Origin: Edaphochlamys debaryana
Taxonomy: Eukaryota; Chlorophyta; Chlorophyceae; Chlamydomonadales
NCBI GenBank assembly: GCA_016858145.1
Contig: JAEHOE010000002.1
Location: 496,001-560,000, forward strand
DNA length: 64,000 nucleotides
Direction of reading: 5' to 3'
Positions 11,701 to 22,376 of the stretch are shown here, one piece after another. Below the pieces are notes generated by a model that saw only the letters and a program-made list of their open reading frames with translations, searched no databases and was not told the origin of the DNA. Position 1 is the first letter of the stretch; each line of letters starts with the position of its first letter. Position numbers and translations under genes: made by a program.

Positions 11701-12793
11701 CCCACCCCCTGACCCCACTCACTGGGGTCGATGCTGGAGCGCCCCCGCGAGCTCATGGCCGCCGCCCGCTGCGCCGACAGCGTGCCCCGCACCACACTGA
11801 TGTTGGCCGCCGCCTTCTCCAGCACCTTGCCGTCCTCCAGCACGCACGTGATGCCGTACCCTGCGGTACGGCAGTACGGCAATGACACGTGCAGGTCATG
11901 TTGCGTTGCGGCGACCGCTGCGAGACCGACTTGCGGGCGCTGTGTGGACGGCCCTGGAGGCGCCGCACGCACGCCGCAGGGCCTCTGCGACGTGCCATGT
12001 CATCACCCATCCTCATTGGGGTGGGGTAGCCAAGATTGGCCGCCACAACGACCCTGCCCCCTCCAGCCCCCCACCCCTGACCAGCCCCGCTCCCCCTGCG
12101 CGGCGGACTGCCTGCCCTCACGGCCTCACCCGCATTGGGGTTGGCCGCGTCTCGCTCCCAACGGTCCACAACGAACTTCCGTTGCCCGCCCTCCAGGTCC
12201 TGGGGTGGGGTCCCACACGGCAGCCAAAGGTGGGTGTGGGTGGAGGAGCCGGCGGCACCCCACGCAGCACCCCATCCAGCGCCCGTCGGGTGCAAGTCGA
12301 GACAGTGACCAGGAGCCGAATGGGTAGGGCTTTACATTGGATTGGAGATGGGGGCAGGAATGGGACAGGGCCGTCTAGCCGAAGGGCAGATCCGCTCACA
12401 CTAAGAAGGCCCAGATGCCCTGAGAGCCTAGCATTTGGGACCTGACCACGATTCACCCGCCGCGGGCACACAATTCCGTCGTGTCTACGACCCAAAGTCG
12501 GGGCACTTACCTTCCTCATGCGAGGGGCCGCAACACCCCTGCCAGTCCCAACCCCAGGGCCCGCTGACCACCCTGAGGCGACGTGTTCTAGCTGATGGAC
12601 CCACCTCTGCAGTGCTCAAAATGTTGGCCTGTAGCGAGTGGATGTAGTCAACGAAGCCGTCGAATGTCGCGGCGTGGGCGGTGTGTGCGACGGGCTGGGC
12701 AGAGGCAGCCCGGCAGGCGACCCGCCTCAGGCCGACACGCGCAGCCGGCCCCGGGCGCCGGACCTGGGTCCGCGTGGGTGCAGAGCGAAGCAT
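8667..12793 (-). CDS. Coproporphyrinogen III oxidase, plastid-targeted
   Basis: Eight minus-strand exons join in phase: 12793-12605, 12199-12130, 11860-11723, 10490-10393, 10117-9966, 9742-9667, 9163-9019 and 8842-8667; 347 residues. The enzyme oxidatively decarboxylates coproporphyrinogen III to protoporphyrinogen IX in haem and chlorophyll synthesis. The first ~43 residues are Arg/Ala/Ser-rich with no acidic residue, a good chloroplast transit peptide. Family signatures follow: [29 protein letters not shown] (the active-site Asp block), [20 protein letters not shown], and the C terminus [15 protein letters not shown]. The segment before the Asp block ([20 protein letters not shown]) differs from the usual HPKNP...NYRYFE sequence, so this looks like a divergent second isoform (CPX2-like) rather than the main enzyme. 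It is divergently paired with the TPR gene at 13263. Confidence 0.9.
9283..9312 (-). repeat. Decayed copy of the CPOX exon-7 start with its acceptor
   Basis: This repeats, with a few changes, the sequence at about 9150-9175, where the intron acceptor meets the exon beginning AGYDVES. It lies 120-130 bases inside the intron on the minus strand, so the intron holds a second acceptor-like site. Confidence 0.6.
10594..11741 (-). repeat. Serial copies of a CPOX exon end plus 5' splice site within its intron
   Basis: The true exon end (exon 11860-11723, reading SSIDP then GTGAGT) is copied at 11600-11625, 10921-10948 and more weakly at 10596-10613. All are in the intron between 11723 and 10490 and in the same orientation. 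The first two copies keep the donor sequence. The 1.2-kb intron seems to have grown by repeated duplication of this junction. Confidence 0.75.
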
Positions 12794-13262
12794 CGTCGCG
12801 GACTGGGCCGCGCTCGGATCGCCCCGCGAAGCAGTCGGCCGGGAGACAACCCGGGATGGATGCCGGGACTACGCTGGCAAGGCTCCCGCGGTGCTCGAGG
12901 TCAGTATCAGGATACAGGTGTGTGTAAGAAACATCTAATTGAGGAAGGCGTGGGTGAGGGGCAGATCTAACTCCCTGCAAGCCCATGAAGCCTGCGGTCC
13001 CATGCAGCAATTCGGTCCGCCGATCGAGCACACAGCGAGCCAGCGCATTTCTGCAGCTTTTGGCACGCTACGCGGAACTTGGTGTCGCCGTCTGCCGCAA
13101 AACACGGGCGAGCACCGACCATCCACCTGCTCGCATTCGCACCCAGGCAACGGCCGCAGACCTTCCCTGTCTTTAAGCTGGTGTATCGCTTAGACCGCTC
13201 ATATAGTGCCCACGGGCAGCTAAGGCTTGACGGCCGCGCTTTGAAGGGACACCGCGGCGAGA
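12794..13262. promoter_or_regulatory. Bidirectional upstream region of CPOX and TPR genes
   Basis: The start codons of the minus-strand oxidase (12793) and the plus-strand TPR protein (13263) are only 469 bases apart, so both promoters and 5' UTRs must fit here. No strong TATA box was seen. Confidence 0.6.
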
Positions 13263-16200
13263 ATGAACCCAGAGGCGATGAAATTGGCTATGGAGCAGAT
13301 GGTGAGAGGCCTTGGGGCTCGCTGCAGTGGCCGCGTCCCCTGGGGGGCCCTGGGAAAGCAGGCGAGGCTTCGATCGTGGCAGACATCCGCGGGCTTTGGA
13401 CGCAGCGGCGTGCGTAAGAGGGCCGGGCAGCTTGTGAGCAGCAAGACGACCTGCTATGTGTTGTGCTCCATGGCTGCGTGAGGCCGGTCCTCTTCCTGGA
13501 AGCTCACAAACACGGGCACGGCCCGCCTAACCGAGAACTTGGTATCAACGCTCTCCGCGCACGTCCCAGGGGGGCGGCGGCTGCTGGTCTGCTCGCAGCC
13601 CCTCCATAAGCTGCGAGCACCTGGGGCCGGGGTGCCTCACCACAGCTGTGGCCTCTCCCCAGCCCTGTCTATGCGCCTCCCCCCCAACCTTCCTCCCGCC
13701 CCCAACTCCTCTTGTTCCCGCCCCCTCCCACCCCCCTCCGCCTCCCTTCCCCCTTACCTCCCCTCTCCCCCCACCCCCAACCCCCCACCCTCTACCCGCA
13801 CCCCTCATCCCCCCTTACCCCATCCTCCCCTTCCCCTCACAGAAGAAGATGTCTCCGGAGCAGATGCAGCAGATGCAGGCCATGATGCAAAACATGCCGC
13901 CCGACATGATGCAGCAGGCCATGTCGCAGATGAAGGACATGAAGCCCGATGACTGGGAGCGCGCCAAGCAGCAGATGGCGGGCATGAGCCCGGAGGACAT
14001 GATGCGTCAGACCAACGCGGCGCAGGCGCAGGTGGCGGGGCGGGCGCAGTACGTCATCAGCGTGAGTCGGGGTGTGGGTGGATGGGAGGGGTGTGTGTGT
14101 GTGACAGGCTGCTCGCATGAGCCTGGGAGTCTCAGGCGCGGTCATTAGCCGGCCGGCCGGTGTGCGTGTGTGTATGTGTGGAGGCGGTAGGCGGGTGGGT
14201 GAGCCCGGTGGGTGAGGGAAGGGGACAGGGCTGGTCGACAGGGGTGGGGGGAAGGGTTGGTGCATTGGGGAACTTTGGTGGGTCAAAGGTAGGGAGGAGC
14301 TGGCGCTTCGTGGCTTCCTGCGCCCGACACCTGGCGGCGGCGACCAGCGGCAGGGGTGGCGGAAGCGGCCACTTTTGGAGGCCATGCGCGCACTGGCGGC
14401 AGCCTCTGGGTGGTGGCTGGGTGGTGGCCCGACCAAAACCATAAACCAGTGTCATCCGGGGCATCGAATCCAAGGTTCGGGGGGCATCGGATCCCAAGTC
14501 GGGCATGCCACATGCAACATGCGTCCCCGCCCACCAAATCCGGCCCCCAGGCCAGCAATCAGCTGAAGCAGGAGGGCAACGTGCTGCACAGCCGGGGCGC
14601 GTACGGCGAGGCGGTGGAGAAGTACGAGCGCGCCAAGGGCAACGTGCGGGAGATGACGGGCCAGGAGGCCAAGGACCTGCTGCGCGCCTGCACGCTCAAC
14701 CTGTCCAGCTGCTACCTCAACCTCAAGGACTACAACCGCTGCATCGAGCAGTGCAACGAGGTGCTGGCAGGTGGGGAAACGGAGGGCTCAGTTGGAGTCC
14801 ACCACGAGGTCCGGTGGGGAAGGAAAGGGATGATACCATATGCACCGGTACCACGAGGTGCTGTTTGGCGGGGCGGTGCGAGGAAGGTCTACCTAGGTAG
14901 GCCCTTCATGCTCTGAGGTCAGCCAAGCACGCGCTCACCCCCCCTACCGCCCCTTCTCCCCCCTCCCCAACCCCCAGGCGAGCCCGACAGCCTCAAGGCG
15001 CTCTACCGGCGGGGCCAGGCCTACATGGGCTGCTGCTCCTGGCTGGAGGCGGCGGGGGACCTGGAGCGGGCGCTGAGGCTGGCCAAGGAGGCGGACGCGT
15101 CGCAGGTAGGGGAGGGGGACAGGGGAGGGGAAGGGGGGGAGGGAGGGGGAGGAGGGAGGGGGAGGCTGGGATGAGGGGGCAGACGCTTCGCGGGTAGGCG
15201 GTGGGTGTGAGGGAGAGGTGAGCAAACGGACTCGTCCCAGATGGGGCTGGGCGAGTGGCCTTCGCCTCGAGACGGCGGCGTAGCAGTCGCCCAAGCTGTT
15301 TGGAGAGCAAGGGTACTGGAACCACTCTGGGCATGACGGGCCCAACTGGACCCTCTCTGGGCACGACGGGGCCCAACTGGACCCGACTGGGCCTCACCTG
15401 TCCCCGCAGGTCCCGCCCATACGCGAGAAGCTGCAGGAGGTGAAGGACCAGATCTCGGCGCTACGGGCCTCGGGCAAACTGCCGCCCGCCAGCGCGGCGC
15501 CGCCCACCGCCGCGCCCGCCGCTGCCCCCGCGGCGGCGGCGCCCGCCAAGGAGGCCCCGGCGGCGCCCGCCGCTGCCTCGTCGCGGGCGGCGGCGGGCGC
15601 GGGGGCGTCCTCGTCCGGGGCCCTGCCCGGCATGATGCCCCCCGGCGCTGACCCGGCCATGATGGACCAGGCGATGGAGATGATGCGCAGCAACCCGGGA
15701 ATGCTCAAGCAGGTGCGACCTGGGGCCTTGTGGGGGCCCACTGGGGCCTGGTGGGGGCCTACCGGGGCCTTGTGGGGGCCTACCGGGGCCTTGTGGGGGC
15801 CTACCGGGGCCTTGTGGGGGCCAACTGGGGCCTAGACAGGGGGGAGGCGCAGCAACCTGGGCAGACTCAAGCAGGTGGGGAAAGAGGCACGGGGTTGCCT
15901 GCTGTGCTCCACTTGCAAGGGGGGGATGAAGGGCATCCCGGGCAGGCTCAAGCAGGGCCGCGGCTGTTGTTCCGAGGGGCTTGTGTCCGTTTTAAGCGGG
16001 GCGCGCTCAAGCGGGTGCGTGTGGGGCCTGCTGCTGGGCCCTAGGGACGGGAGAGGAGGATGCGGAAGCAACTCGGGCATGCTTCCACAGGTGCGTCAGC
16101 GAAACCAGCGGTGTGGACCGAGGGAGGGGCAGGAGTTGCCAAGTGGCGAGAGGCGATGGCAATCTTTCTCTCACGCACACAGGCCACCCCTTGCACCCTT

Positions 16201-18899
16201 CCCTCCCGTACCCTGACCCCCCCACCACATTGCCGCATGCTCCCCCCTCCACTCACCCCACCCCCCAGGCCCAGGAGGTGATGCGCACCATGGACGACGC
16301 CCAGCTGGCGGCCTGGGCCAGGCAGATGGGCATGGGCGAGGGCGTGAGCCCCGCAGCGCTGCGGGACTCGCTGGGGGGGGTGGACGCCGACACCATGGCC
16401 AAGATAGCTAGGCTGCAGGTGGGGCCTGTCGGGCGGGCCCGGGTGGGCCCGGGGTGTGAGGAAGGCGGGCCTGACGGGGGCCCGGGTGGGCCTGAGTCAC
16501 GTTCGGGTCCATCGGGGCACTGAGCCAGGACAGCCTAGCTGCAGGTGGGGGCGGGGGCTGGGTGGGGTTGAGGCACGAAGGAGGAGGAGGAGGATGCAGG
16601 GGGGCCGGGGGCGTTCGGTCAAGGTGACTGCGTTCCAGGCGTTGAGTGGGAGGGGCCGAAGGGGATTCCCGGGTCCACCAATCCGCTCACATGTGCCGTG
16701 TTCTGATCCCCTTTCCTGCCCCCCTTGCTGCCCCCCTCCTCCCCCCCTGCAGGCCGAGCTCCCCCCCGACCTGCGCGGCCCCTCCGCGGCCCGCGACCCC
16801 GAGGCCATGCGGCGCATCGCCGAGGTGATGAAGAGCAAGCCGGAGATGGCGGCGGCCATGGGGGAGGTGAGGGAAGGGGGGAGGGGCAGGGAGGGGAGGG
16901 GGGAAGGTTGGGGAGGGGACGGGTTGAAGGGGAAGGTGGAGGAGTAGGGAGGGAGGATGGGGAGGCGAGGTGGCGGCGGCCATGGGGGAGGTGAGGGGCA
17001 GGGGCAGGGCGCAGACAGACGACGCAAGTGCTATGCCGCGGTCCAACCCCCCGCCCCCCCCCCACCCCTCCCCCACCCCGCTTCCCCCCACCCCTCCACC
17101 CACCCCCAGGTCCTCTCCTCCGTGGACCCCGCCAAGCTGCAGGAGATGTCCCGCGCTGCCGGGCTGCCCGAGGGCGTCACCATTACCCCCGAGATGGCGC
17201 GAATGGCGGCAGAGTCCTTCAAGCGCATGTCCCCGGAGGAGGTGGCGGAAGCCGTGTCCACCGCATCCGGCATGCCCCGGCCCCCGGCTGCAGCCACCGC
17301 ACCTTCCACCAGCTCCGCAGCGGCGTCGGGATCCGGATCCGGATCGGGATCGGGGAGGGAGGTGTCGGCCGCGGGGGCGAGCACGAGCGGGCGGCCGGCG
17401 GTTGGGCCCGGCGGCGTGGGCCCGGCTGGGCCCGCGGTGGACCCCAGGCTGGCGGCGGAGATGCTGGCGGCCATGGGGCCCGAGGAGCTGGCGGCTATGA
17501 GTAAGATGATGCCGGGAGGCGACAAGATGCAGCTGACGCCGGAGATGGCCAAAATGGTGGGTTGCGAAGGGGGCTTGGTCGTGGATCTGTCGTGGGTGGG
17601 ATAGTGGGGGCTTGAGACGGGGCGGGGCCCATGAAGTACGTGAAGGCCCGGGTTGACTGCATGACGTCGTGGAGCCACGACCCCTGACGCGGCGCCCCGT
17701 CAGCGGTGCTGCCCGCCCGTCCTCACCGCGTCCCACACAAGCCTACCCTTCCCGCCATTCTGCCATTCCCCCATTCCCCACCCCTCCTGCAGGCTGCCGA
17801 CATGATGAAGAGCATGAGCCCCGAGGACCTGGCGGCCATGCAGCAGATGGCGGCGGCGGGGGGCATGACGGGGGCCTTCGCGGGGGCCGGCGGCGGCGGC
17901 GGCGGCGGCGGCGGGGCGTCGACGTCGGGCGCGGGCGTGGCGGCGGCGGCGGCGGGCATTCCGGGCATGACGCCGGAGATGGCGGCCAAGGTGGGTGGGG
18001 CACAGGCGGAGGGAGAGGGCGGTAGGTGGGGGCAGGGGGACCGGGGCGGGGGGTGAAAGCGGGGCAAGGCCGAAGGGCGTGTGCGAGATGGCGGCCAAGG
18101 TTGGGTGCAGTGCAGTGATGCTTTGGTGGGCGGCGCATACCCTTGCACAGTTGCGATACCGTCAGTCCCGCCCCTTCCTCGCTTAAGGCATATGTTCCTC
18201 CGGTCAGCTCAACGCGCAACCTGGAAGCCCCCATCCCCTACTCCCCAACCCTGATCCCGGTCTCAACCCCTGCCCGCCTAACTCGCACCCCTCGCCCTCT
18301 CCCCCACCACCCCCTAGGCCGCCGAGATGATGAAGGACATGACCCCCGAGGACATGGCGGCAATGGCCCAGATGGCATCCAAGATGGGCATGGGGCCGGG
18401 CGGCGCGCCGCCCAACCCCGCGGATCTCATGAAGAACATGAGCCCGGAGGACATGGCGCGCATGACTAAGCTCGCGTCCAAGATGGGCATGGGGCCCGGC
18501 ATGGGCCCGGGCATGGGACCCGGCATGGGCCCAGGCGGGCCCGGCATGGCCGGCATGGGCCCAGGCGGCATGAACTCCATGGCGTCCATGATGAACGACC
18601 CCAAGATGATGGAGACCGCGATCAAGATGATGAAGTCCATGGATCCGGAATCCATGGTCGGCATGTTCATGTCGTCCGGCATGTGCAAGGATCGCGCGCA
18701 GGCCGAGCTGATGGCCAAGCAGATGAGCGGCATGTCAGACACGCAGCTGAACATGATGATGAAGGCGGCGGGCGCCCTCCAAAACGCCCGCATGACGGGC
18801 CAACGGGCCATGGACTGGGCCCGGCGGAACGTGCTTCTGGTGGCCGCGGTGTTGGTCCTCCTCCTGGGGTTTCTACTGCGGCGGTGGGGCTACATGTGA
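13263..18899 (+). CDS. Tail-anchored TPR co-chaperone, OEP61/TPR7-like
   Basis: Ten exons join in phase: 13263-13301, 13843-14061, 14551-14770, 14978-15105, 15410-15712, 16269-16418, 16753-16866, 17110-17556, 17793-17990 and 18318-18899; 799 residues. The Met-rich start (MNPEAMKLAMEQM, then PEQM/PDDM repeats) and the TPR block at about residues 87-202 (NQLKQEGNVLHSRGAYGEAV, ALYRRGQAYMG) match plant OEP61/TPR7. That protein docks Hsp70/Hsp90-bound preproteins at the ER or plastid surface. An Ala/Pro linker follows, then repeated MSPEDMA-type helices and a glycine-methionine region (MGPGMGPG). The C terminus is a single hydrophobic helix (VLLVAAVLVLLLGFLLRRW), a tail anchor. The protein is longer than plant homologues because of extra SPEDM repeats and linkers. 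Function is by family; localisation is an inference. Confidence 0.87.
14797..15247 (+). repeat. Exon-tail/donor copies in TPR introns 3 and 4
   Basis: The exon-3 end (CGAGGTGCTGGCAG|GTGGGG at 14770) recurs in altered form at 14797-14828 and 14846-14886. The exon-4 end (GGACGCGTCGCAG|GTAGGG at 15105) recurs at 15175-15201 and 15223-15247. All copies lie in the intron directly downstream and in the same orientation. Confidence 0.7.
15725..15835 (+). repeat. 21-bp minisatellite in TPR intron 5
   Basis: About five units of a G-rich 21-bp motif (core TTGTGGGGGCCTACCGGGGC) lie just after the exon-5 donor. They read through in frame as GALWGPT repeats but follow a good 5' splice site, so they are intronic. 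Confidence 0.8.
15846..16096 (+). repeat. Four decayed copies of the TPR exon-5 end
   Basis: The exon-5 tail (reading RSNPGMLKQ, donor after 15712) is echoed at 15846-15880, 15932-15958, 15994-16022 and 16060-16096. The first, third and fourth keep a GTGGG/GTGCG donor after the copied codons. The fourth keeps most bases of the exon tail. Confidence 0.75.
16523..18106 (+). repeat. Exon-tail/donor copies in TPR introns 6, 7 and 9
   Basis: The exon-6 end (GCTGCAG|GTGGGG, 16418) is copied at 16523-16552. The exon-7 end (GCGGCCATGGGGGAG|GTGAGG, 16866) is copied almost perfectly at 16970-16997. The exon-9 end (GAGATGGCGGCCAAG|GTGGG, 17990) is copied at 18084-18106. Each lies 90-110 bases into its own intron. 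Confidence 0.8.
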
Positions 18900-20095
18900 G
18901 CTGGGGACTCGCCTGGGGCTTGGAGCTTGGGTTTGCGGATGCGCGGCTTGGGGGTCGTGGTGGGCCTGCGTGGGGGCTTGGGGGACGTGGGGTGAGGCGA
19001 GCGGGGGCTGCAGGAGGGCGGAGAGGAGAGACGTTGGTTGTCGGCGGGGCAGGGGGCCTTGGGGTGCGTGGGTGGTCGGAATTGTTGGATGAAGGAAGGG
19101 GCGGGCGGGACGAGGGTACCGTGCTCAAATTGGAGCACGGCGGGCGCCAGGGGCACTGGGAGGGCGCCTGGGAGGGTGCAGGATGACGTTAGTGCTGAAG
19201 CTGTCGCCAACTGAGCTGGAGGTGGCAAGCAGCGGAATCAGGTGGAAGGAGGCAGCGCGCCGGGAGGGGAAAGCGCAATGCAGTGCAGTGCACGATGGCA
19301 CGGTGTGGAGCTGGGGGCGGGTGGAGAGGAGAGCGTGGCAACAGGGAGGTGGCTGGGGGCAGGGACTCTTGGTACCGGTAGGCGGGTCATGGGGGCGCGC
19401 TTCAAGGCCGGCTAGCTGCGCTTGGCCCGGCGATGTAGACCGGCGGCATGGAGATGCCGGCATGACTGTAGGTTGCTGGGCCGGTAGCCGGCCGGAAGTA
19501 GGGGAAGCGGGCATAGCCCCCGCGCAGTACACAAGCAACAAGGCCATCTAGCACTACACAGAGCGGTACGCGCAGAAGATGTAGTCGGGGATGCGGCTGA
19601 TAGCGGCTACGCTAGAGTAACCGGCATGCTGTTGCTGCCGATGACGTAGAGCTGTGCCGGTTACTGCTAGCAGACTGATACAGGACCGATGGGATACAGG
19701 CGCGAATAGCACGTTCCTGAGCCGCTTGAAGAAGCCCCCAGCCGGAAGTAGGGGAAGAAGGCGCGGGTGCGGGCGCCAGCGGGCGAGGGAGGACTTGTCC
19801 TGAGGCTGTTCGCACGTTGAGTCACTCGGTTTGCGGCAGCACGTCGGCAATGCCACTATCTGTCCTTCAAGCTTGTAGCACAGACGCGACAAGCATCACT
19901 ACAAGTCCCGAGCTGCCCTAAAACCCAAGCGTACGGACAAACCGCGTGGACGCGCCTCTTAGCACGCCTCTCGCACGCTGTCTGCTCGCGACCACGGGCT
20001 AACATCCGAGCCCCAAGGCCTGCTCTAGCTCGCTTCAGCTAGCCCCCGCTGCCTGCTGCATCCTGCCTTTCTGGGCGCTCACCGAACCTGCCGCT
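18900..20095. other. Intergenic region before the tandem orphan genes
   Basis: No coding region is supported. The stretch starts with G-rich repeats of GGGGCTTGGG type. It contains the 206-bp block described separately (19064-19269). Its last ~170 bases (from about 19920) resemble the upstream region of the second orphan gene (22613-22788), so the promoter was duplicated with the gene. Confidence 0.6.
19064..19269 (+). repeat. 206-bp duplicated block, copy A
   Basis: This is nearly identical and equal in length to 22171-22376, with only a few substitutions. It contains a perfect inverted repeat, CCGTGCTC-6-GAGCACGG, at 19119-19140. It lies about 830 bases upstream of the first orphan gene. 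Confidence 0.9.
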
Positions 20096-21101
20096 ATGTA
20101 TGACGATGTCCAGTCAGTAGACAGAGATTATGCCACGCGAAGCGATACTCTGCGTTACCTCCAGCAAAGGCTCGAAAGCAACGCCCTCACGCCGGAAGAA
20201 AGGGAGCGGCTAGAGGAGACCCTGCACTCGACCTCTAAGCTCCAGGTGTCACTCCTACAGCTACGGGAGAAACTTGAAGCGCGCGGCTCGGCGGCTCCCG
20301 GTGAGCAAGCATCACTTCGCGATGTGGCACTGCATGTGGGGTCGGATTGTGTACCGGACTTTGCGTGCCCGCCCCGCCAGCTCAGATGAAGGATAGAGGA
20401 CGGGAGTGGGTGGCAGACGGTCCCCGTCCGTGACACCTCTGCCCTTCATCCCTTGAACGCAGCGGGGCGCCGGGGGCGCCACAACGCCAGAGCCCTGGTC
20501 CCGACCCCACAGCCCGCGCTTCCTGAGCTCATCATGGCGGCTAGCCGGAGCACTAGTTCCCGAGAGGACAGCACCGGCGGGAGCAGCAGCAGGGGAAGCG
20601 GCAGCGGAGAGGGGCGCAATGCGAGCGGGCGGCAGGCATCCGGGGCTCAGGAAATACCCACACGGGTAAGACGCTAGAGGCTACGTGCCCACCAGCCCGC
20701 GGCCCCAAGCCTGTACGTGGTTCCTTCCTCCTCACGTCCTCAGCCCTCTGCCCCACCTTCCTGTGCCTTTGCCCACAAAGCCGGTTTCGCGGCAACAGGT
20801 GAGGAAAGCTACGTCTTCCGCCAACCGCCCGTCCTCCCAGCGCAGCAGCGGCGCGGCTGAAGTGGCGTCCGAAGCCGACGTACACCTGACTACGCTAGCC
20901 ACCGCCGGCAGGGCCGCCGCTGGCCAGCAGTCCATGGGCACCAGCACTGGCGCCCCCCTCCTGGTCGGCAGCAGATCTTCGAACGCAACGGATGCGTTGC
21001 GGGCATCAGGCTTGGCCTCCCACGGGGCGTCGGGGATGCGGCGGCGGTCGCCTTGGTCCATCGCCGGTCTGCTGCAATGGGGAGCGGTGCACTCGTCATG
21101 A
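20096..21101 (+). CDS. Unrecognised tandem-duplicated family, member 1
   Basis: Three exons join in phase: 20096-20300, 20463-20665 and 20781-21101; 242 residues. I do not recognise the family. Seen directly: a charged helical N terminus with coiled-coil character (MYDDVQSVDRDYATRS, then LTPEERERLEETLHST). A Ser/Gly/Arg-rich low-complexity middle follows (SREDSTGGSSSRGSGSG). The basic C terminus (RASGLASHGASGMRRRSPWS) ends in GAVHSS. No signal peptide or membrane helix is seen. The paralogue at 22789 shares the start MYDDV, the LTxEERxRLEExLH motif, the REDSTGGS region and the RRRSPWS...VHS ending. Exons 3 and 4 of that copy correspond to a single exon here. The pattern of conserved ends with a variable middle supports real, expressed coding genes of unknown role. 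Confidence 0.65.
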
Positions 21102-21108
21102 TTAGATT

Positions 21109-21618
21109 ATGCATACATGCGCATGCAACACTCTCGATCGGTCGTTTGTGTTCTACTACTTATGTACCGCTACTTCCGTCTATATCCTTTCTCAGTTCTC
21201 CCTCTACCCCAAAGCAGTCTTCCAACTGCTCTGCGCGGTAGCCACAGCGGTGTGGTGGGTGATGTGTCGGGCCGCGGCGCTGGCGCTGGCACTAGTGTGG
21301 TGGCTCGTGATGGGTGGGCCGCTGGATGAGGTGTCGGTGTGGGGCGGCCCCCACATCACCCTCGTGTGTGCCAACTTCGTGGTCAGCATATCGAGGGTCG
21401 TACCGGTACGCGATGTGCCTGTGCTGGCGGCGGTCGGTGCACTGCTGGAAGCCTCGTCCGGCATTTGCACGGGCATGCACGATGAGGAGGTGGAGCAGCA
21501 GGGGCGCGCTTTCATGGGGCCATGGCTGCTTGGCATGCGCTCCTGGGCCAGGGGAGTCCTGGCGGCTGTGGGTTGGCTGGAGTGGCTCCGCTGGAACCCT
21601 GTGCCGCCGCCCCAGTAG
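21109..21618 (+). CDS. Possible small membrane protein ORF
   Basis: A 169-codon open frame begins seven bases after the stop of orphan gene 1. Its first ~95 residues contain two strongly hydrophobic stretches (FQLLCAVATAVWWVMCRAAA and ALALVWWLVMGG). An acceptor-like CTTTCTCAG precedes FSLYPKAVFQ, so it could instead be a 3' exon of another transcript. There is no counterpart after orphan gene 2. No family is recognised. Confidence 0.25.
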   Translation: MHTCACNTLDRSFVFYYLCTATSVYILSQFSLYPKAVFQLLCAVATAVWWVMCRAAALALALVWWLVMGGPLDEVSVWGGPHITLVCANFVVSISRVVPVRDVPVLAAVGALLEASSGICTGMHDEEVEQQGRAFMGPWLLGMRSWARGVLAAVGWLEWLRWNPVPPPQ

Positions 21619-21753
21619 CAAGCTGGAGGCCCCACTTACGGGACGCAAGTGGCGTAGATCCGCGTGGATGCGACGGGTGCTGCAGCGGGTTAGAGTAAGG
21701 ACATTATTGTGCAGGTGTGTCGACGAGCAAGAGCACGCAAGGGTCAGCAGGAG

Positions 21754-21781
21754 GTAGGGTAGGGTAGGGTAGGGTAGGGTT
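21754..21781 (+). repeat. Short (TAGGG)n array
   Basis: Five consecutive GGTAG/TAGGG pentamers are present. The unit is shorter than the TTTTAGGG telomere repeat of Chlamydomonas, so this is a simple repeat rather than a clear interstitial telomere. Confidence 0.7.
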
Positions 21782-22170
21782 TGATATTGCAGGTGAGGCG
21801 CGTGGATGAGGCGCGTGGATGATTGGCTAGGAGCGGCTGGGGCGGGGTTGGACAAGGGAACGCAGGTTGAACCGAATGCGGGCTCCGCACTAGAAATCGA
21901 GGACGCGGCTTGCGGGCAAGGGACCAGTGCAGGACTGCAGGTGGAGGCGCTAGTGGGATGGAAGCTGGCGCTGGGGCGGGGCGGGCGATGTGGTGGAGCC
22001 GGCCGGGCTGTGGCTTTTGGTATGAGGTGCGCGTCAGCTGTGGGGCGTTCTGTGTCGCCAGCAAAGGCACGAATTCGAAGCACGGGTGTTTTGGTCATGT
22101 GACCCTTAGGGGTCGGCGTCCATTCCGTCCATTCCGTGGTGGTGTGTGCACGACTGGTTTGCGTGTGTGG

Positions 22171-22376
22171 GTGCGTGGGTGGTCGGAATTGTTGGATGAA
22201 GGAAGGGGCGGGCGGGACGAGGGTACCGTGCTCAAATTGGAGCACGGCGGGCGCCAGGGGCACTGGGAGGGCGCCTGGGAGGGTGCAGGATGACGTTTGT
22301 GCTGAAGCTGTCGCCAACTGAGCTGGAGGTGGCAAGCAGCGGAAGGAGGTGGAAGGAGGCAGCGCGCCGGGAGGGG
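22171..22376 (+). repeat. 206-bp duplicated block, copy B
   Basis: This is the near-identical partner of 19064-19269. The perfect inverted repeat CCGTGCTC-6-GAGCACGG lies at 22226-22247. It is about 410 bases upstream of orphan gene 2. Confidence 0.9.

Noticed and set aside
21754..21781. Interstitial telomere
   Set aside because: The unit is the pentamer TAGGG, not TTTTAGGG, and is only about 28 bases long.
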